A stretch of DNA of 64,000 nucleotides from NCBI RefSeq assembly GCF_900608595.1, contig NZ_UWYY01000010.1, positions 124,001-188,000 of the forward strand. The letters are read 5' to 3'. This stretch comes from Promicromonospora panici. Lineage in GTDB: Bacteria > Actinomycetota > Actinomycetes > Actinomycetales > Cellulomonadaceae. The position numbers and the translations under genes are program-made. The notes beneath the pieces are model-generated. The model did not search any database. It was not told where the DNA came from and saw only the letters and a list, made by a program, of their open reading frames with translations. This document shows positions 25,541-34,233 of this stretch, piece after piece. Each line of letters begins with the position of its first letter. The stretch's first letter is position 1.

Positions 25541-27025
25541 TCAGAGGTAGCGGTCGATGATCGGGGTCAGCAGGCCCGCGATCTTCTGGTGCCCGGCGTC
25601 GGTCGGGTGCACGTTGTCGCTGGTGTCGGTGGCCGGGTCGACCCAGCCGCTCGTGTCGACGAAGTGGACGCGGCTGTCCCCGGCGTCCACTCGGGTCTGG
25701 ACGGCGTTCCGCGTCTCGGTCACGTACCGGTTCCGGAAGACGCCCATCGCGAAGATCTCGGCGTTCGGATACGCCTGGCGCACCCGCTCCAGCAGCACCA
25801 CGTAGTTCCGGTTGAACTCGACGGTGGAGACGCCGTGTCCGACGTCGTTGGTGCCCAGGTTGATGACGACGGCGGTGGCCCGGTAGGTCGAGAAGTTCCA
25901 GTCGTCGCGGTCCACCCAGGCCGACGAGCGGCGGAACCAGTCCATCATTCCGTAGCAGCCGTCCGCGGTGCTGACCAGGCACGCGCCACCCTGGGCGACC
26001 TGGGTGTGGCCTGCGCCGAGGGCCTCGCCGACCAGGTACGGGTAGGCCGTGAAGGGCCGGTTCCCGTTGGGCTGCCCGACGGTGATCGAGTCGCCGATGA
26101 ACTCGACGAAGTTCGCCGGCCGCGCGATCGACGTCGTCGAACCGCCTGAGGCGAGGACGAACCCGCCGAACGCCGGGTCGCCGGTGTAGGACCCGGCGCG
26201 CTCGCGGAATCCGATGCGGACGGTGTGCGTGCCGCCGCTCAGGCCCGAGGCGATGGTGACGTTGCCCGAGACGTTTCGTCGCCACTGCTCGGGGGCGCCG
26301 TCGACCGAGTAGTACATGTCGATCGAGTTCCGCAGGCGGACGCCGATCGAGGAGCCGGTGAAGGCCGCCTCGACGTAGCCGCCGGCCCAGCCCATGGTGC
26401 GCCACGAGCCGTCGGCGGCCCAGCGGCCGTAGTACTGGAGGTTCGGGTCCGTGACCGAGCCGTCGCCGGCCTGGGCGCTGCCGACGGGGACCAGCCGCCA
26501 GCGCTGCACGGCCGCGCCGTTGCGGTCGTACTGCGAGACGCGGCTGCCGGGCGCGGTCGCCCCTTCCCAGTTGTCCAGGGCCTTGCCGGAGTTGCGGTTG
26601 ACGATCTCGTAGGAGCCGTCGGCCTGCTCGTTGAGCTGCCACTGCTGGTTGGTGCCGCCGTTGCTCGGCCACTGGACGACGTCGGCGCCGTTCGCGGTGC
26701 TCTTCGCGCTGACCTCGACCACCTGGCCGCTGTGCCGGGCCTCGATGCGGTGGTACCCGCCTCCGGCGTCGACGAACCGGAACTGCTGGTTGGTCGCACC
26801 GGTGCGGTTCCACAGCACCGCCAGGGCCCCGTTCGCCGTCGAACGAGCCTCGATATCGACTGCGAGCCCGGAGTGCCCGTTGACGATCGCGTACCAGGTG
26901 CCGGGGCTGGGGGCCGCGGTGGCCGTGGAGGTGAATCCGGGGAGAAGCGTCGCGACGAGGATCGCGCCGAGGGTGGCGGCGATCCAGCGAAGGCGGTTTC
27001 TCGGGCGGGAGGAGGGAGAGTGCAA
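25541..27025 (-). CDS. Secreted CBM13 plus CE2-like SGNH acetyl esterase
   Basis: The product has 494 aa. The Sec signal ends TATAA, and a CBM13 trefoil (NQQFRF, NQQWQL, repeated STANGA) follows. A CE2-type jelly roll comes next (GRWAADGSWRTMGWAGGYVEAAFTG) and then the SGNH domain: VEFIGDSITVG (catalytic Ser), VINLGTNDVG, NVHPTDAGHQKIA (Asp-x-x-His-type end). This is the carbohydrate esterase 2 architecture, acting on acetylated xylan or mannan. The start is TTG with AAGGAG upstream. The CBM closely resembles that of the downstream esterase. Confidence 0.9.
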   Translation of the reverse strand: MHSPSSRPRNRLRWIAATLGAILVATLLPGFTSTATAAPSPGTWYAIVNGHSGLAVDIEARSTANGALAVLWNRTGATNQQFRFVDAGGGYHRIEARHSGQVVEVSAKSTANGADVVQWPSNGGTNQQWQLNEQADGSYEIVNRNSGKALDNWEGATAPGSRVSQYDRNGAAVQRWRLVPVGSAQAGDGSVTDPNLQYYGRWAADGSWRTMGWAGGYVEAAFTGSSIGVRLRNSIDMYYSVDGAPEQWRRNVSGNVTIASGLSGGTHTVRIGFRERAGSYTGDPAFGGFVLASGGSTTSIARPANFVEFIGDSITVGQPNGNRPFTAYPYLVGEALGAGHTQVAQGGACLVSTADGCYGMMDWFRRSSAWVDRDDWNFSTYRATAVVINLGTNDVGHGVSTVEFNRNYVVLLERVRQAYPNAEIFAMGVFRNRYVTETRNAVQTRVDAGDSRVHFVDTSGWVDPATDTSDNVHPTDAGHQKIAGLLTPIIDRYL

Positions 27026-27164
27026 GGCAGGCTCCTTCGATGGGGATGCTCGGCGCGCATCGGCTGCGAGCGATCGGATGCCGGATCGGAGTGGGCCGTA
27101 GTCCCCGGCCCGGGGCCTCGCGGTAGGTCGGTCGCTTCGTCGCTGACCGATGGAGGGTGGTCCG

Positions 27165-27253
27165 GATCAGCGAGAGCTGATCTTGGTGCCGGCGATCGGG
27201 GTGGCCGCCCCGATCTGGTGTGAATCGATACATGTCCGATTTACAACGTTTAC
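27165..27253. promoter_or_regulatory. Leader and operator region upstream of the esterase pair
   Basis: Two small hairpins, GATCAGC/GCTGATC (27165-27182) and GATCGGGG/CCCCGATC (27194-27215), lie in the presumed leader. GTAAACGTTGTAA on the minus strand (27241-27253) has the AACGTT core of LacI-family carbohydrate operators. From 27254 to 27587 I see no supported gene. Confidence 0.45.
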
Positions 27254-27587
27254 GATAGCGTGCGGTGCTTCCAGGTCAAGCCCCTGGGCGGGACTAAACG
27301 GTTCGATCGGCGCTCCGACCGCCTGACGGGCGCCGACGAGGTCGCCTGCTGGTCGGGGCCGGACGCCGCGTGGCTGATGCAAGGACCTCATGAGCGGTTG
27401 GAGCGTTCGAAAAGCAGTGGATCGGCGCTGCTGTGCGCCGTTAGCGTGCTGCCGAACCACGACGTCGAGCCGAGGACGTGCCGTTGTACACCCTGTGAGA
27501 TTTCCCGAGCGCTGATTTTTCGCGCGTCGCCCGTATGCGGCGCGCGCTCTTTTGCTGCGGACCTCTCACTGAGACCGGTGTACTTCT

Positions 27588-28136
27588 ATGCTCAAAAACT
27601 GGGCAGTGGTGCCCACCTGCCTGCCGCTCGTTCGCCGTCGTTGTCACGCGTGCGAGTCCGAGCGCTTCCGGGCAAGCGGAAAATTCCGCGTCAATGCACA
27701 CCACAAGCTCCTCGACGCCTGGCTCCTCGCGCTCTGTATTACCTGCGAGGAAACGGCAAAGCTCACGGTCCTGGAACGGGTCAACGTGCGTTCCATACGG
27801 CCCGAGCTGCTGGACCGGCTGCACAACAACGACCCTGGCCTGATCGCTGAGCTGCTCCAGAATCGGGCTGTGCAGCGCCGCAATCGCGTCTCTCTCGACT
27901 GGGAGGGTGCCTGGCGCCTCGATACCGGCGGATCGGATGGCGTCGATGACGAGGTTGTCGACGTCTCGGTCCGCTTCGCGGCCCGGATTCCTGTCCGGAC
28001 GGTGCGACTGATCGCTGACGGTTGCGGTCTTTCGCGGGGCGAGGTCGAGAGGCTGATCGTGGAGGGGAAGCTCGTTTCGGGGGTTCGGCTGAGTGGCCGG
28101 ATTTCCGGGGACTTCACTTTTACGCTCAAGCGCTGA
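27588..28136 (+). CDS. DUF1062 domain-containing protein
   Basis: The 182-aa protein reads VVPTCLPLVRRRCHACESER, KFRVNAHHKLLDAWLLALC and CEETAKLTVLERVNVRSI, the conserved DUF1062 block with two CXXC-like pairs (CHAC, CITC) suggesting a zinc ribbon. The C-terminal part is helical. The function is unknown. It stands alone before a terminator hairpin. It is recognised by family pattern; the start is set by length. Confidence 0.82.
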   Translation: MLKNWAVVPTCLPLVRRRCHACESERFRASGKFRVNAHHKLLDAWLLALCITCEETAKLTVLERVNVRSIRPELLDRLHNNDPGLIAELLQNRAVQRRNRVSLDWEGAWRLDTGGSDGVDDEVVDVSVRFAARIPVRTVRLIADGCGLSRGEVERLIVEGKLVSGVRLSGRISGDFTFTLKR

Positions 28137-28153
28137 GGCTTCCTTGGGGCTGC

Positions 28154-28183
28154 GGCCTGTCCGGCGTGATTGCCGGGCAGGCC
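28154..28183 (+). terminator. Terminator hairpin after the DUF1062 gene
   Basis: GGCCTGTCCGGC and GCCGGGCAGGCC pair over 12 bp with one wobble and a 6-nt loop, 17 nt after the stop. Confidence 0.7.
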
Positions 28184-28224
28184 GTGGTTGCGCATGATCA
28201 CGGGGAGAGCGACACCGTTGCGCC

Positions 28225-28338
28225 GAGGCTAATCCGCGGGCACGGCGGTTCGACGAGAAGCACGGGTTCGCCGCGGACGGCGCCCGCTTCGTCGACGGGC
28301 TCGACATCGTCGAGATCCGGATGGTGCGAGGCAGCTGA
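28225..28338 (+). pseudogene. C-terminal fragment of a GNAT acetyltransferase
   Basis: The 37 codons before a TGA read EANPRARRFDEKHGFAADG, and the reading continues to a terminal EIRMVRGS. That is the last beta-strand and C-terminus typical of GNAT enzymes (usually EANxRARRFYExxGF). No upstream GNAT core exists: the preceding DNA belongs to the DUF1062 terminator. This is a deletion remnant, and the usual Tyr in RRFYE is Asp. Confidence 0.6.
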
Positions 28339-28339
28339 C

Positions 28340-28380
28340 ACGTACGCGGCCACTGCCATGGGACCAGTGGCCGCGTACGT
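28340..28380. terminator. Strong bidirectional hairpin
   Basis: ACGTACGCGGCCACTG (28340-28355) and its exact complement at 28365-28380 form a 16-bp stem with a 9-nt loop. It follows the GNAT fragment and the end of the convergent I36-like gene. Confidence 0.75.
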
Positions 28381-28396
28381 CGGTACTACTCCGGCG

Positions 28397-28927
28397 TCAG
28401 CAGCCGAAGGTGCGGATCTGGAAGGACCAGACAGGTGTCCAATAGACGGAGGGGTCCACGGCCCGCTGAAGGCACTGCCTCCGGCTACCGTCCGCGTTGT
28501 GGATGCTGCTGGACCACGAGCCGGTCTGGTTGTCGATCCAGGACCCGGTGCCGAACCAGTTGCTCATGCCGTAGGTACCTGCGCTCGCCTCCTTGAAGAT
28601 GTAGTACCCGCCGTTGTAGGGAACGGCGAAGCACACCTGACCGACGTCGCACAGGTAGGCATGCTCCGAGGTCCAGTACCGGCCGTCGGTCGCCGGGCTG
28701 GTGTCCGGAGGCGCTGCGAGGGACGCCGCGGACGCAGGAGCGGTGGCCGGCTCGGGCAGGCTGACCTGGAGCGCTCCGTCAGCGAGCCGCGTGACCTGCG
28801 GCTCGTCCTGTGGGCTCAGCTCCTGGCCCTGCGTGACGGCCTGGGATGGTGCGGCCATCCCGACGGCCAGGGCGGCAGCGGCCAGAGCAACGACAGCTGC
28901 TCGGGCGGTGTGACGCAGTGTGGACAT
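28397..28927 (-). CDS. Secreted small protein, peptidase inhibitor I36-like
   Basis: The product has 176 aa. The signal peptide MSTLRHTARAAVVALAAAAL ends near SQA, and a disordered Ala/Pro/Ser segment follows. The compact domain contains LCDVGQVCFAVPYNGGYYIF, NWFGTGSWIDNQTGSWSSSI and RRQCLQ. The Cys spacing and N(x)TGSWSSSI(x)N pattern resemble I36-type metalloprotease inhibitors with a beta/gamma-crystallin fold. Start ATG 28927 is chosen because it gives a clean signal peptide. The target is unknown. Confidence 0.65.
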   Translation of the reverse strand: MSTLRHTARAAVVALAAAALAVGMAAPSQAVTQGQELSPQDEPQVTRLADGALQVSLPEPATAPASAASLAAPPDTSPATDGRYWTSEHAYLCDVGQVCFAVPYNGGYYIFKEASAGTYGMSNWFGTGSWIDNQTGSWSSSIHNADGSRRQCLQRAVDPSVYWTPVWSFQIRTFGC

Positions 28928-28999
28928 GTCGTTTCCAATCTCTGAGGGGGACTGGTCGTTCGGCGACATCGGATTCGCCGACAGGCCGATGCTCACACC

Positions 29000-29016
29000 G
29001 ACCAAAGCGCTTGGTC
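29000..29016. promoter_or_regulatory. Palindrome upstream of the I36-like gene
   Basis: GACCAA-AGCGC-TTGGTC is a 6-bp-arm inverted repeat 73 bp upstream of the I36-like start, with a LacI/GntR-like AGCGC core. The rest of 28928-29284 shows no supported gene. Confidence 0.4.
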
Positions 29017-29284
29017 GTGGCATTTCGGCGACCCCCGAAGCATCGGCCGGGATTTGGAGACATGCGAAACACGGGGTCCCCAGCCACGTCCGTGACCACC
29101 AAGTGAGGAGCAATACGGCGATACGGCGTGTGGCAACTCGTGTGCGGAACAGTCGTGTCGGGACGGCATCGCTACATGGGCTGTAAGGGCCCGAGGGGAG
29201 AAAGCCACCTATGTCATGAGATGCCTGGTTCGGCTAGCGTGGGTACGACGTCGAGCCAGCCGGGACCATGTGGGGGGCGAAGTG

Positions 29285-30535
29285 GTGGACGAGCACTCGG
29301 GCGCGTCGATCCGCCGACGGATGGTGCCCAACCCTCGACGCGGTAGGGCCCAAGCGCTCGGGCGGATCAGCTGGTTCCTCGTCGTGCTGAGCCGAGTCAT
29401 CCTGGTCCTGACGGTCTTGATATTTCTCGGGTTCGACTACGAGACGTCGCTGGAGTACCGCGGTTTCGACCTGGACCGCGTACGCGAGCAGTTCCGGTCG
29501 CCCGAGGCGGAGCTGACCATGCAGCTCTTCGGGGTCATGCCGGCGGCTTATCTTGTCGGGCGGGGCAACAAAGTCCTGGCCGTTCAGCGCACCTTTGGGT
29601 TCTGGATGATGGGTGCCGGGACCGGTCTTCTTGTCTGGCTTGTCCCCGAGGCGATACGGACCTCGCTCTCGATCGGTGGGATCGTCCCGATCATCACTGA
29701 TCCCGGATCACTTGCCCGGACGATCGCGGGTCTCGTCACCAGCTTCGTCGGCTTGGCGACCGCGAACATCGCAATGAACCGCGCCCGTCGGTGGAACACG
29801 GGGACGATCGCGGACCCCGGCGATCTGAGCGGGATGAACCACATGCTCTACCTCAGGTCGTTCCGCGACGACGGACCCCTCAACAGGTTCCTGCCGCTCC
29901 ATCCCGCCCGGCTCGCCGCTTCCTGCGTCTTCGTCGAGCCGATGCCGGAGGAGGCGCAGGTCGTCCTGTCCCTCGTCGGCGACGAGCGGATCTGCCCGGT
30001 CGGAGTAGCGCCGCCCGGCGAACAAGCCGACTTCCATGGGGCCTACCGGCTGTATCTGGCGGAAGGCGACTGGAAACCACAGGTCCGCAAGCTGATGAAG
30101 GAGGCGAGCCACGTCGTTCTCGTTCTCGGCACCACCGAGGGAACGCTCTGGGAGCTCCGGACCGCGATGAAGGAGCTGCCGCCCGAGCGGCTGATCCTCG
30201 TGGTGCCCTGGAAGATCGACGAGTACCTGCGTTACAGGGCGCTCGGTCCGTCGGTCTTCGGGTTCGAGCTGCCGCCGTATCCGTTCGCCTCTGGCCTTGG
30301 CTTCGCCTACCCCTACGAGCGACGTGGCTTCTCGTCCACGACGCAGGGGCTGATCGTGTTCGCGAAGGACTGGACGCCGGTCATGCTGCCCCTGCGCCAT
30401 TACGGATTCTTCAACTCCTTCGAGACGGCCATGGAGGTCGCAGCGTGGCCGCCGATGCGCCGGCTCGGCTTCCGACCGCAGGGGCTCGCCCGGATAGCCC
30501 CGAACGCGCCCTACTATCCGGCCCGATCTGTGTGA
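29285..30535 (+). CDS. Membrane protein with C-terminal TIR-like cytoplasmic domain
   Basis: The product is about 416 aa. Three or four hydrophobic helices occupy residues 20-165 (ISWFLVVLSRVILVLTVLIF, FGFWMMGAGTGLLVWLV, TIAGLVTSFVGLATANIAM). The cytoplasmic part opens HMLYLRSFRDDGPL and continues EEAQVVLSLVGDERICPVGV, KLMKEASHVVLVLGTTEGTLWEL and LILVVPW. This arrangement (start strand with RSF, a toxic-looking WEL after a Gly-Thr turn) resembles bacterial TIR/SEFIR-like folds. Whether it hydrolyses NAD is not evident, although WEL supplies a Glu. The GTG start has GGGGGCGA upstream. Confidence 0.65.
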   Translation: MDEHSGASIRRRMVPNPRRGRAQALGRISWFLVVLSRVILVLTVLIFLGFDYETSLEYRGFDLDRVREQFRSPEAELTMQLFGVMPAAYLVGRGNKVLAVQRTFGFWMMGAGTGLLVWLVPEAIRTSLSIGGIVPIITDPGSLARTIAGLVTSFVGLATANIAMNRARRWNTGTIADPGDLSGMNHMLYLRSFRDDGPLNRFLPLHPARLAASCVFVEPMPEEAQVVLSLVGDERICPVGVAPPGEQADFHGAYRLYLAEGDWKPQVRKLMKEASHVVLVLGTTEGTLWELRTAMKELPPERLILVVPWKIDEYLRYRALGPSVFGFELPPYPFASGLGFAYPYERRGFSSTTQGLIVFAKDWTPVMLPLRHYGFFNSFETAMEVAAWPPMRRLGFRPQGLARIAPNAPYYPARSV

Positions 30536-30729
30536 CCGTGCTGCAGTCGTCCTGGCTCTGCGGGCCTGACGCCGGACTGAGCTCGCTCCCAACGGAGAAA
30601 TTGGGGAACTTCCTACATGCGGGCACAGATGTGACAGGTGTTCACGCGGCGCCGGGACCGGCGGTGTGATTCACGTGGTCGGGATGCGTGCGTAGCCTTG
30701 AGGCCTGTCCGCACGCGAGGGGGTCGCTG

Positions 30730-30870
30730 ATGGCTGGTCTGTGGGGTCGAAAGTCTCGGGCGAAGAGCTGGAAGCGAGGCCTGTGGGGAAGTACGACGAA
30801 GGGTCGTAGCAAGAACCTGGCCAAGAGGTTGTGGGGGAGCAGCAAGCGCCACAAGGGCGGCCTCTGGTAG
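30730..30870 (+). CDS. 46-aa basic peptide with repeated Leu-Trp motifs
   Basis: ATG follows GAGGGGG. The peptide MAGLWGRKSRAKSWKRGLWG... is rich in Lys, Arg, Ser and Gly and has four Leu-Trp units: GLWG, GLWGS, RLWGS and terminal GLW*. The spacing is about 15 and 18 residues. The internal copies share the DNA word CTGTGGGG, and there is no acidic residue. It resembles no family I know; possibilities are a nucleic-acid-binding or membrane-active peptide, or a precursor peptide. Confidence 0.6.
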   Translation: MAGLWGRKSRAKSWKRGLWGSTTKGRSKNLAKRLWGSSKRHKGGLW

Positions 30871-30894
30871 GCGTCACCGGGGGTTGAGGCCCTG

Positions 30895-31770
30895 TCAGGC
30901 TGACCGTTTGGTCGGCTGCTCGACAGGTTGGGCGGCCGCCGGTTCGGCCGCCGGCCGCAGCAGCGACGTCAGTACCGTCGCGGCGCCGTCCTCATCGATC
31001 GTGCCGGTGACCTCGTCGGCCGCCTCCCGTACGGCTGCGGCGGCGTGCCCCATCGCCACACCTCGGCCGGCCCAGGTCAGGGCCTCGATGTCGTTGGGGC
31101 CGTCGCCGATCGCGACGGTGTGCTCGATCGAGACTCCGAGCTTGGTCCGGAGCCGTTCGAGCGTCGTGGCCTTCGAGACGCCCGGGCCGGTCACGTCGAG
31201 CCAGTCCAGACCGGCCGGCGTAACGGTTACGCCCGTCGTGCGAAGTGCTTCCAGGTGCTGGCGGATCTCGGGAGCGGACAGTGCGAGGCGGCAGGCAGGC
31301 CCCGCGCACAGGTCCACCACGGCGGCCTGTGTCTGCTCGCCGTTGAGCAGGCCCGGGCGGAACGGGCGGTTCACCTTCCAGCCCCGGACGAGTTCCTCGA
31401 CGCCGACGAGGACGTCCGGGGCGAGTGAGAGCGCAGCCTGGATCACCGTTGCCGGTTCGAACGTCCGCGCGTTCGCGAAGCGGTAGCCGTCTGGCGCGGT
31501 GCGATCCAGTCGGATCGTCAGGCCGCCGTTGGCGGCGACCGCAAATCCGGTGGTCAGCCCGAGCCGCTCGGCGATGGACAGGAGCCCGTCCAGGCCTCGA
31601 CCGGTGGCCAGTACCAGGTGGTGCCCGGCAGCTTGGGCCCGGTCGATCGCCTCGCGGACGACGTCGCTGATGTGGCCATTGGGGTGCAGCAACGTGCCGT
31701 CGATGTCAAGGGCGATCAGCATTGGCGAGGCAATGTCGACGTTCTCGTGTGTGGTCACGGTGATCTCCAT
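30895..31770 (-). CDS. HAD family hydrolase, Cof subfamily (IIB)
   Basis: The 291-aa protein has motif I IALDIDGTLLHPNG, motif II LATGRGLDG, a lysine (VSKATTLERL) and motif IV AIGDGPNDIEALTWAG, with a C2 cap between 85 and 190 (Cof/YbiV type). It probably dephosphorylates a sugar phosphate or nucleotide cofactor. ATG 31770 is used, although IASPMLIALDIDGT offers an internal start. The Ala/Pro-rich tail after the domain is extra. It is divergent from the XRE regulator. Confidence 0.88.
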   Translation of the reverse strand: MEITVTTHENVDIASPMLIALDIDGTLLHPNGHISDVVREAIDRAQAAGHHLVLATGRGLDGLLSIAERLGLTTGFAVAANGGLTIRLDRTAPDGYRFANARTFEPATVIQAALSLAPDVLVGVEELVRGWKVNRPFRPGLLNGEQTQAAVVDLCAGPACRLALSAPEIRQHLEALRTTGVTVTPAGLDWLDVTGPGVSKATTLERLRTKLGVSIEHTVAIGDGPNDIEALTWAGRGVAMGHAAAAVREAADEVTGTIDEDGAATVLTSLLRPAAEPAAAQPVEQPTKRSA

Positions 31771-31920
31771 TGGTCAAGGTCGGTGTGCCCGACGTCGGCG
31801 CGAGCCGGCGTCGTGAGCAGAACCACCCTGCCGTGGCCTACAGGTCGATAATCCGCCTGTCCGAGGAAGAACGCGATTCGAATTAGGTGCAGCAGGAACA
31901 CGGTCCCCAGCGTCGACAAC

Positions 31921-31935
31921 TTCCAGAACCTGGAA
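31921..31935. promoter_or_regulatory. Palindrome in the HAD/XRE divergent region
   Basis: TTCCAG-AAC-CTGGAA lies mid-way in the 260-nt spacer, a candidate operator for the XRE-TPR regulator. Nothing else is evident in the spacer. Confidence 0.4.
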
Positions 31936-32030
31936 ACTTCCGCTGTGGGAGGGGCCCGTGCCCGTTGCCGTCACTACGCTGCTAGAGCGGACGGCGTAAG
32001 GGGATTGCCGCGACGGGGAGGCGATAGAGA

Positions 32031-33470
32031 GTGGCCAAGAGCGCGAAGGCGGTACGCGAGGAGATCCGCCAGGAGCTGTTCCGCAGCGGCATGCCTGCGA
32101 AGGACGTCGCGCTCGAACTGGCCGCCCGGCTGCATGTGCGGCCCCGGGTCGCCTGGCGGTACGCGATGGGCTGGCCGCAGTGGAAGCTCGTTCAGGAGTT
32201 CCGGTACGCCAACCCGCATCTGGCCGTTCGTGAGAGTCGCGTCTCCGAGTGGGAGTCCTGGCCGTTCGGCGGAACCCGCCCGTCCTTGGAGGTCCTTGCC
32301 GCGCTGGCTGCTGCATTCGGCCACGGCTGCGTGGTTGCTGACCTTCTCGACGAGGCCGACCTCCAGCAGATGTCGGACGCCGAACGTCGACTTGTAGCGA
32401 CGAGAAAGATCGACATCAAGCCGGCACTGTCGACGTCGTTTCCCGGGTCGGCGCAGGAAGCAGCGCGAGTCAGCCCCGTACCCGAGAACAGTCCATCCAG
32501 CCTGACGTACGCCTTGGGCATGGTGGAGTCCGGACAGCCCGACGGTCTTGGCACAGCGATCGACGCTCTGGAAGAGGTCATCGCATTCAGCTCCGACAAG
32601 CTCGCGACCGTCGGCCCGGCACCGGTCCTGGCCGACCTTCTGGCGGCCCGGCAGTTCGCGCGATCGCTGTTTGACAAGTACCAGCCTGTCGGAGCTCGGG
32701 CAGCTGACGTCCAAGCGGCCGCTGCATGGCTGTCCAGTCTCTTGGCCATCGCGTCCTCTTACAGGGGCGACCACACCTCGGCACTGGTCTGGGCGCTCGA
32801 CGCGCAGAATCGTGGCCAAGCGGCGGGCCATCCGGTGATCTCGGGCTGGGCGCTGCTGACCCGTGCCACGGTCTCGCACTACCAAGGACGCGGAGCCCGC
32901 TCACTGGACTTGGCTCGTGAAGGTGCGGCCGTGGCACCTGTCGGCACGGTGGCGTTTGCGAAGCTGACCTGTCAGCAGATGCGCTCGCACGCCTCGCTCG
33001 GTGACAGGCAGGGCATGCAGGCCGCGCGCCGCCAGGCGCAGGCGGCGATTTCCGCTCTCGAGGATGACGGCAATGCCGGCGTGCACTCGATTGCGCGTGC
33101 GGCTGAACCGCCGTACACGGCCGCGTCGTTGCTGCTTGTCGGCGAATATGCGGAGGCTTTGGCGATCACTGAGGATCTGATCATTGCGGCTTACCTGCCA
33201 GGCCGGGCTCGCGAGACGTCAAGCTACGCCCGAACTCTCCTCGTGTTGGCGCTGGCACAGGCTGGACTTGGAAAGCTGGACGAGGCAGCCGCGACCGGAG
33301 CGACCGCGCTGGGTGTGCCGGGCATTGTGTGGCCCACTGTCGTCCTGGCAGGCAAGCTCGACCATGCCCTCGCTGGTGCTGGCAGCAGTGAGGCTGCCGA
33401 GGTATCGGAGTTTGCCGGCCTGTACCGTGACGCCGCACGGGATCTCGCAGCAGCGGGGAGTGGGACGTGA
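32031..33470 (+). CDS. XRE-type helix-turn-helix regulator with TPR-like repeats
   Basis: The product has 479 aa. The N-terminal HTH-like part includes AVREEIRQELFRSGMPAKDVA, ESRVSEWESWPFGGTRPSLE and LAALAAAFGHGCVVADLLD. Residues 150-470 consist of alpha-helical TPR-like repeats (SALVWALDAQNRGQAAGHPV, GEYAEALAITEDLIIAAYLP), as in actinobacterial XRE regulators that sense peptides or small signals. The start is GTG with GGGGAGG upstream. It overlaps the DUF218 gene by 4 nt. Confidence 0.78.
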   Translation: MAKSAKAVREEIRQELFRSGMPAKDVALELAARLHVRPRVAWRYAMGWPQWKLVQEFRYANPHLAVRESRVSEWESWPFGGTRPSLEVLAALAAAFGHGCVVADLLDEADLQQMSDAERRLVATRKIDIKPALSTSFPGSAQEAARVSPVPENSPSSLTYALGMVESGQPDGLGTAIDALEEVIAFSSDKLATVGPAPVLADLLAARQFARSLFDKYQPVGARAADVQAAAAWLSSLLAIASSYRGDHTSALVWALDAQNRGQAAGHPVISGWALLTRATVSHYQGRGARSLDLAREGAAVAPVGTVAFAKLTCQQMRSHASLGDRQGMQAARRQAQAAISALEDDGNAGVHSIARAAEPPYTAASLLLVGEYAEALAITEDLIIAAYLPGRARETSSYARTLLVLALAQAGLGKLDEAAATGATALGVPGIVWPTVVLAGKLDHALAGAGSSEAAEVSEFAGLYRDAARDLAAAGSGT

Positions 33471-34141
33471 CCGACCAAGAGAAAGTACCGGAGCCCGGTG
33501 CCGCGGTTTCGGCGTACGCCGGGATCGACTTCAGCGTCGCCGACATCAGCCCCGAACAGGTCCCGCAGATCACGGCTTTCGTGGACATCGAGGGTCCACC
33601 GGTCGGCCCAGCGGCCTACTTCGTGTTCGGCACCAATCAGACGCTGCCCGCAGACCTAGTTGCTGATCGACACCAGCGGGGCCTGGCTCCGCTGATCATC
33701 GTGACCGGTGGGATCAACCGGCACAACGGCATCGTCGAAGGGCACGTGCTGCGCGACCTGCTCATCGAGCGTGGTGTCCCCGACGACGTGATTCGCGTCG
33801 AGGCCGAGTCGGCAGACACCTGGCAGAACGTGCAGAACTCAGCTGCGTTCCTCGATGAGGCGGTCCGGCTCGGGTTACCAGTCACGGCCGTGTCCAAGTG
33901 GTACCACCGTCGTGCGATCCAGATTCTGGCCACTGTGCACCCAAAAGCCGCGCCATTGCACGGGCTGAGTTACGAGCCGGTCTACTCGGGCGTTCCCATC
34001 ACGCGGGACAACTGGCCCGAGCATCCCGAAGGGCGGCGGCGTGTGATTCGCGAGTGGCAGGAGACCCACCGACGGATCACCGACGGCTCCTTGGTCTCGC
34101 TCCAACGGGTCAACGGAGGGTTCGCTCCTCGCTGGCGCTAG
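33467..34141 (+). CDS. DUF218/YdcF-like family protein
   Basis: The 224-aa protein has the YdcF/ElyC pattern: YFVFGTNQTLPADLVADRHQ, PLIIVTGGINRHNGIVEGHV, VRVEAESADTWQNVQNSAAF and VSKWYHRRAIQIL, matching the DUF218 nucleotide-like Rossmann core with G-T-N, TGG and S-x-x-T-x-x-N motifs. It lacks the N-terminal transmembrane segments of ElyC, so it is soluble. It is in an operon with the XRE-TPR regulator. Confidence 0.82.
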   Translation: MTDQEKVPEPGAAVSAYAGIDFSVADISPEQVPQITAFVDIEGPPVGPAAYFVFGTNQTLPADLVADRHQRGLAPLIIVTGGINRHNGIVEGHVLRDLLIERGVPDDVIRVEAESADTWQNVQNSAAFLDEAVRLGLPVTAVSKWYHRRAIQILATVHPKAAPLHGLSYEPVYSGVPITRDNWPEHPEGRRRVIREWQETHRRITDGSLVSLQRVNGGFAPRWR

Positions 34142-34233
34142 GCGTTCGGGCCGGGCCGTTCGGAACGACGTCGGCGGCGCCGCGCGGTTCAGCCACGTAC
34201 GCGACCGTGCATAGCCCGGGCACAATCAACCCT

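Noticed and set aside
24621..27233. Very long minus-strand open frame spanning both esterase genes
   Set aside because: It runs out of frame with the two clear secreted esterases and encodes Arg/Pro-rich low-complexity sequence, as expected from GC-rich DNA.
27260..27850. Plus-strand open frame before and over the DUF1062 start
   Set aside because: It overlaps DUF1062 in a different frame and has no family signature.
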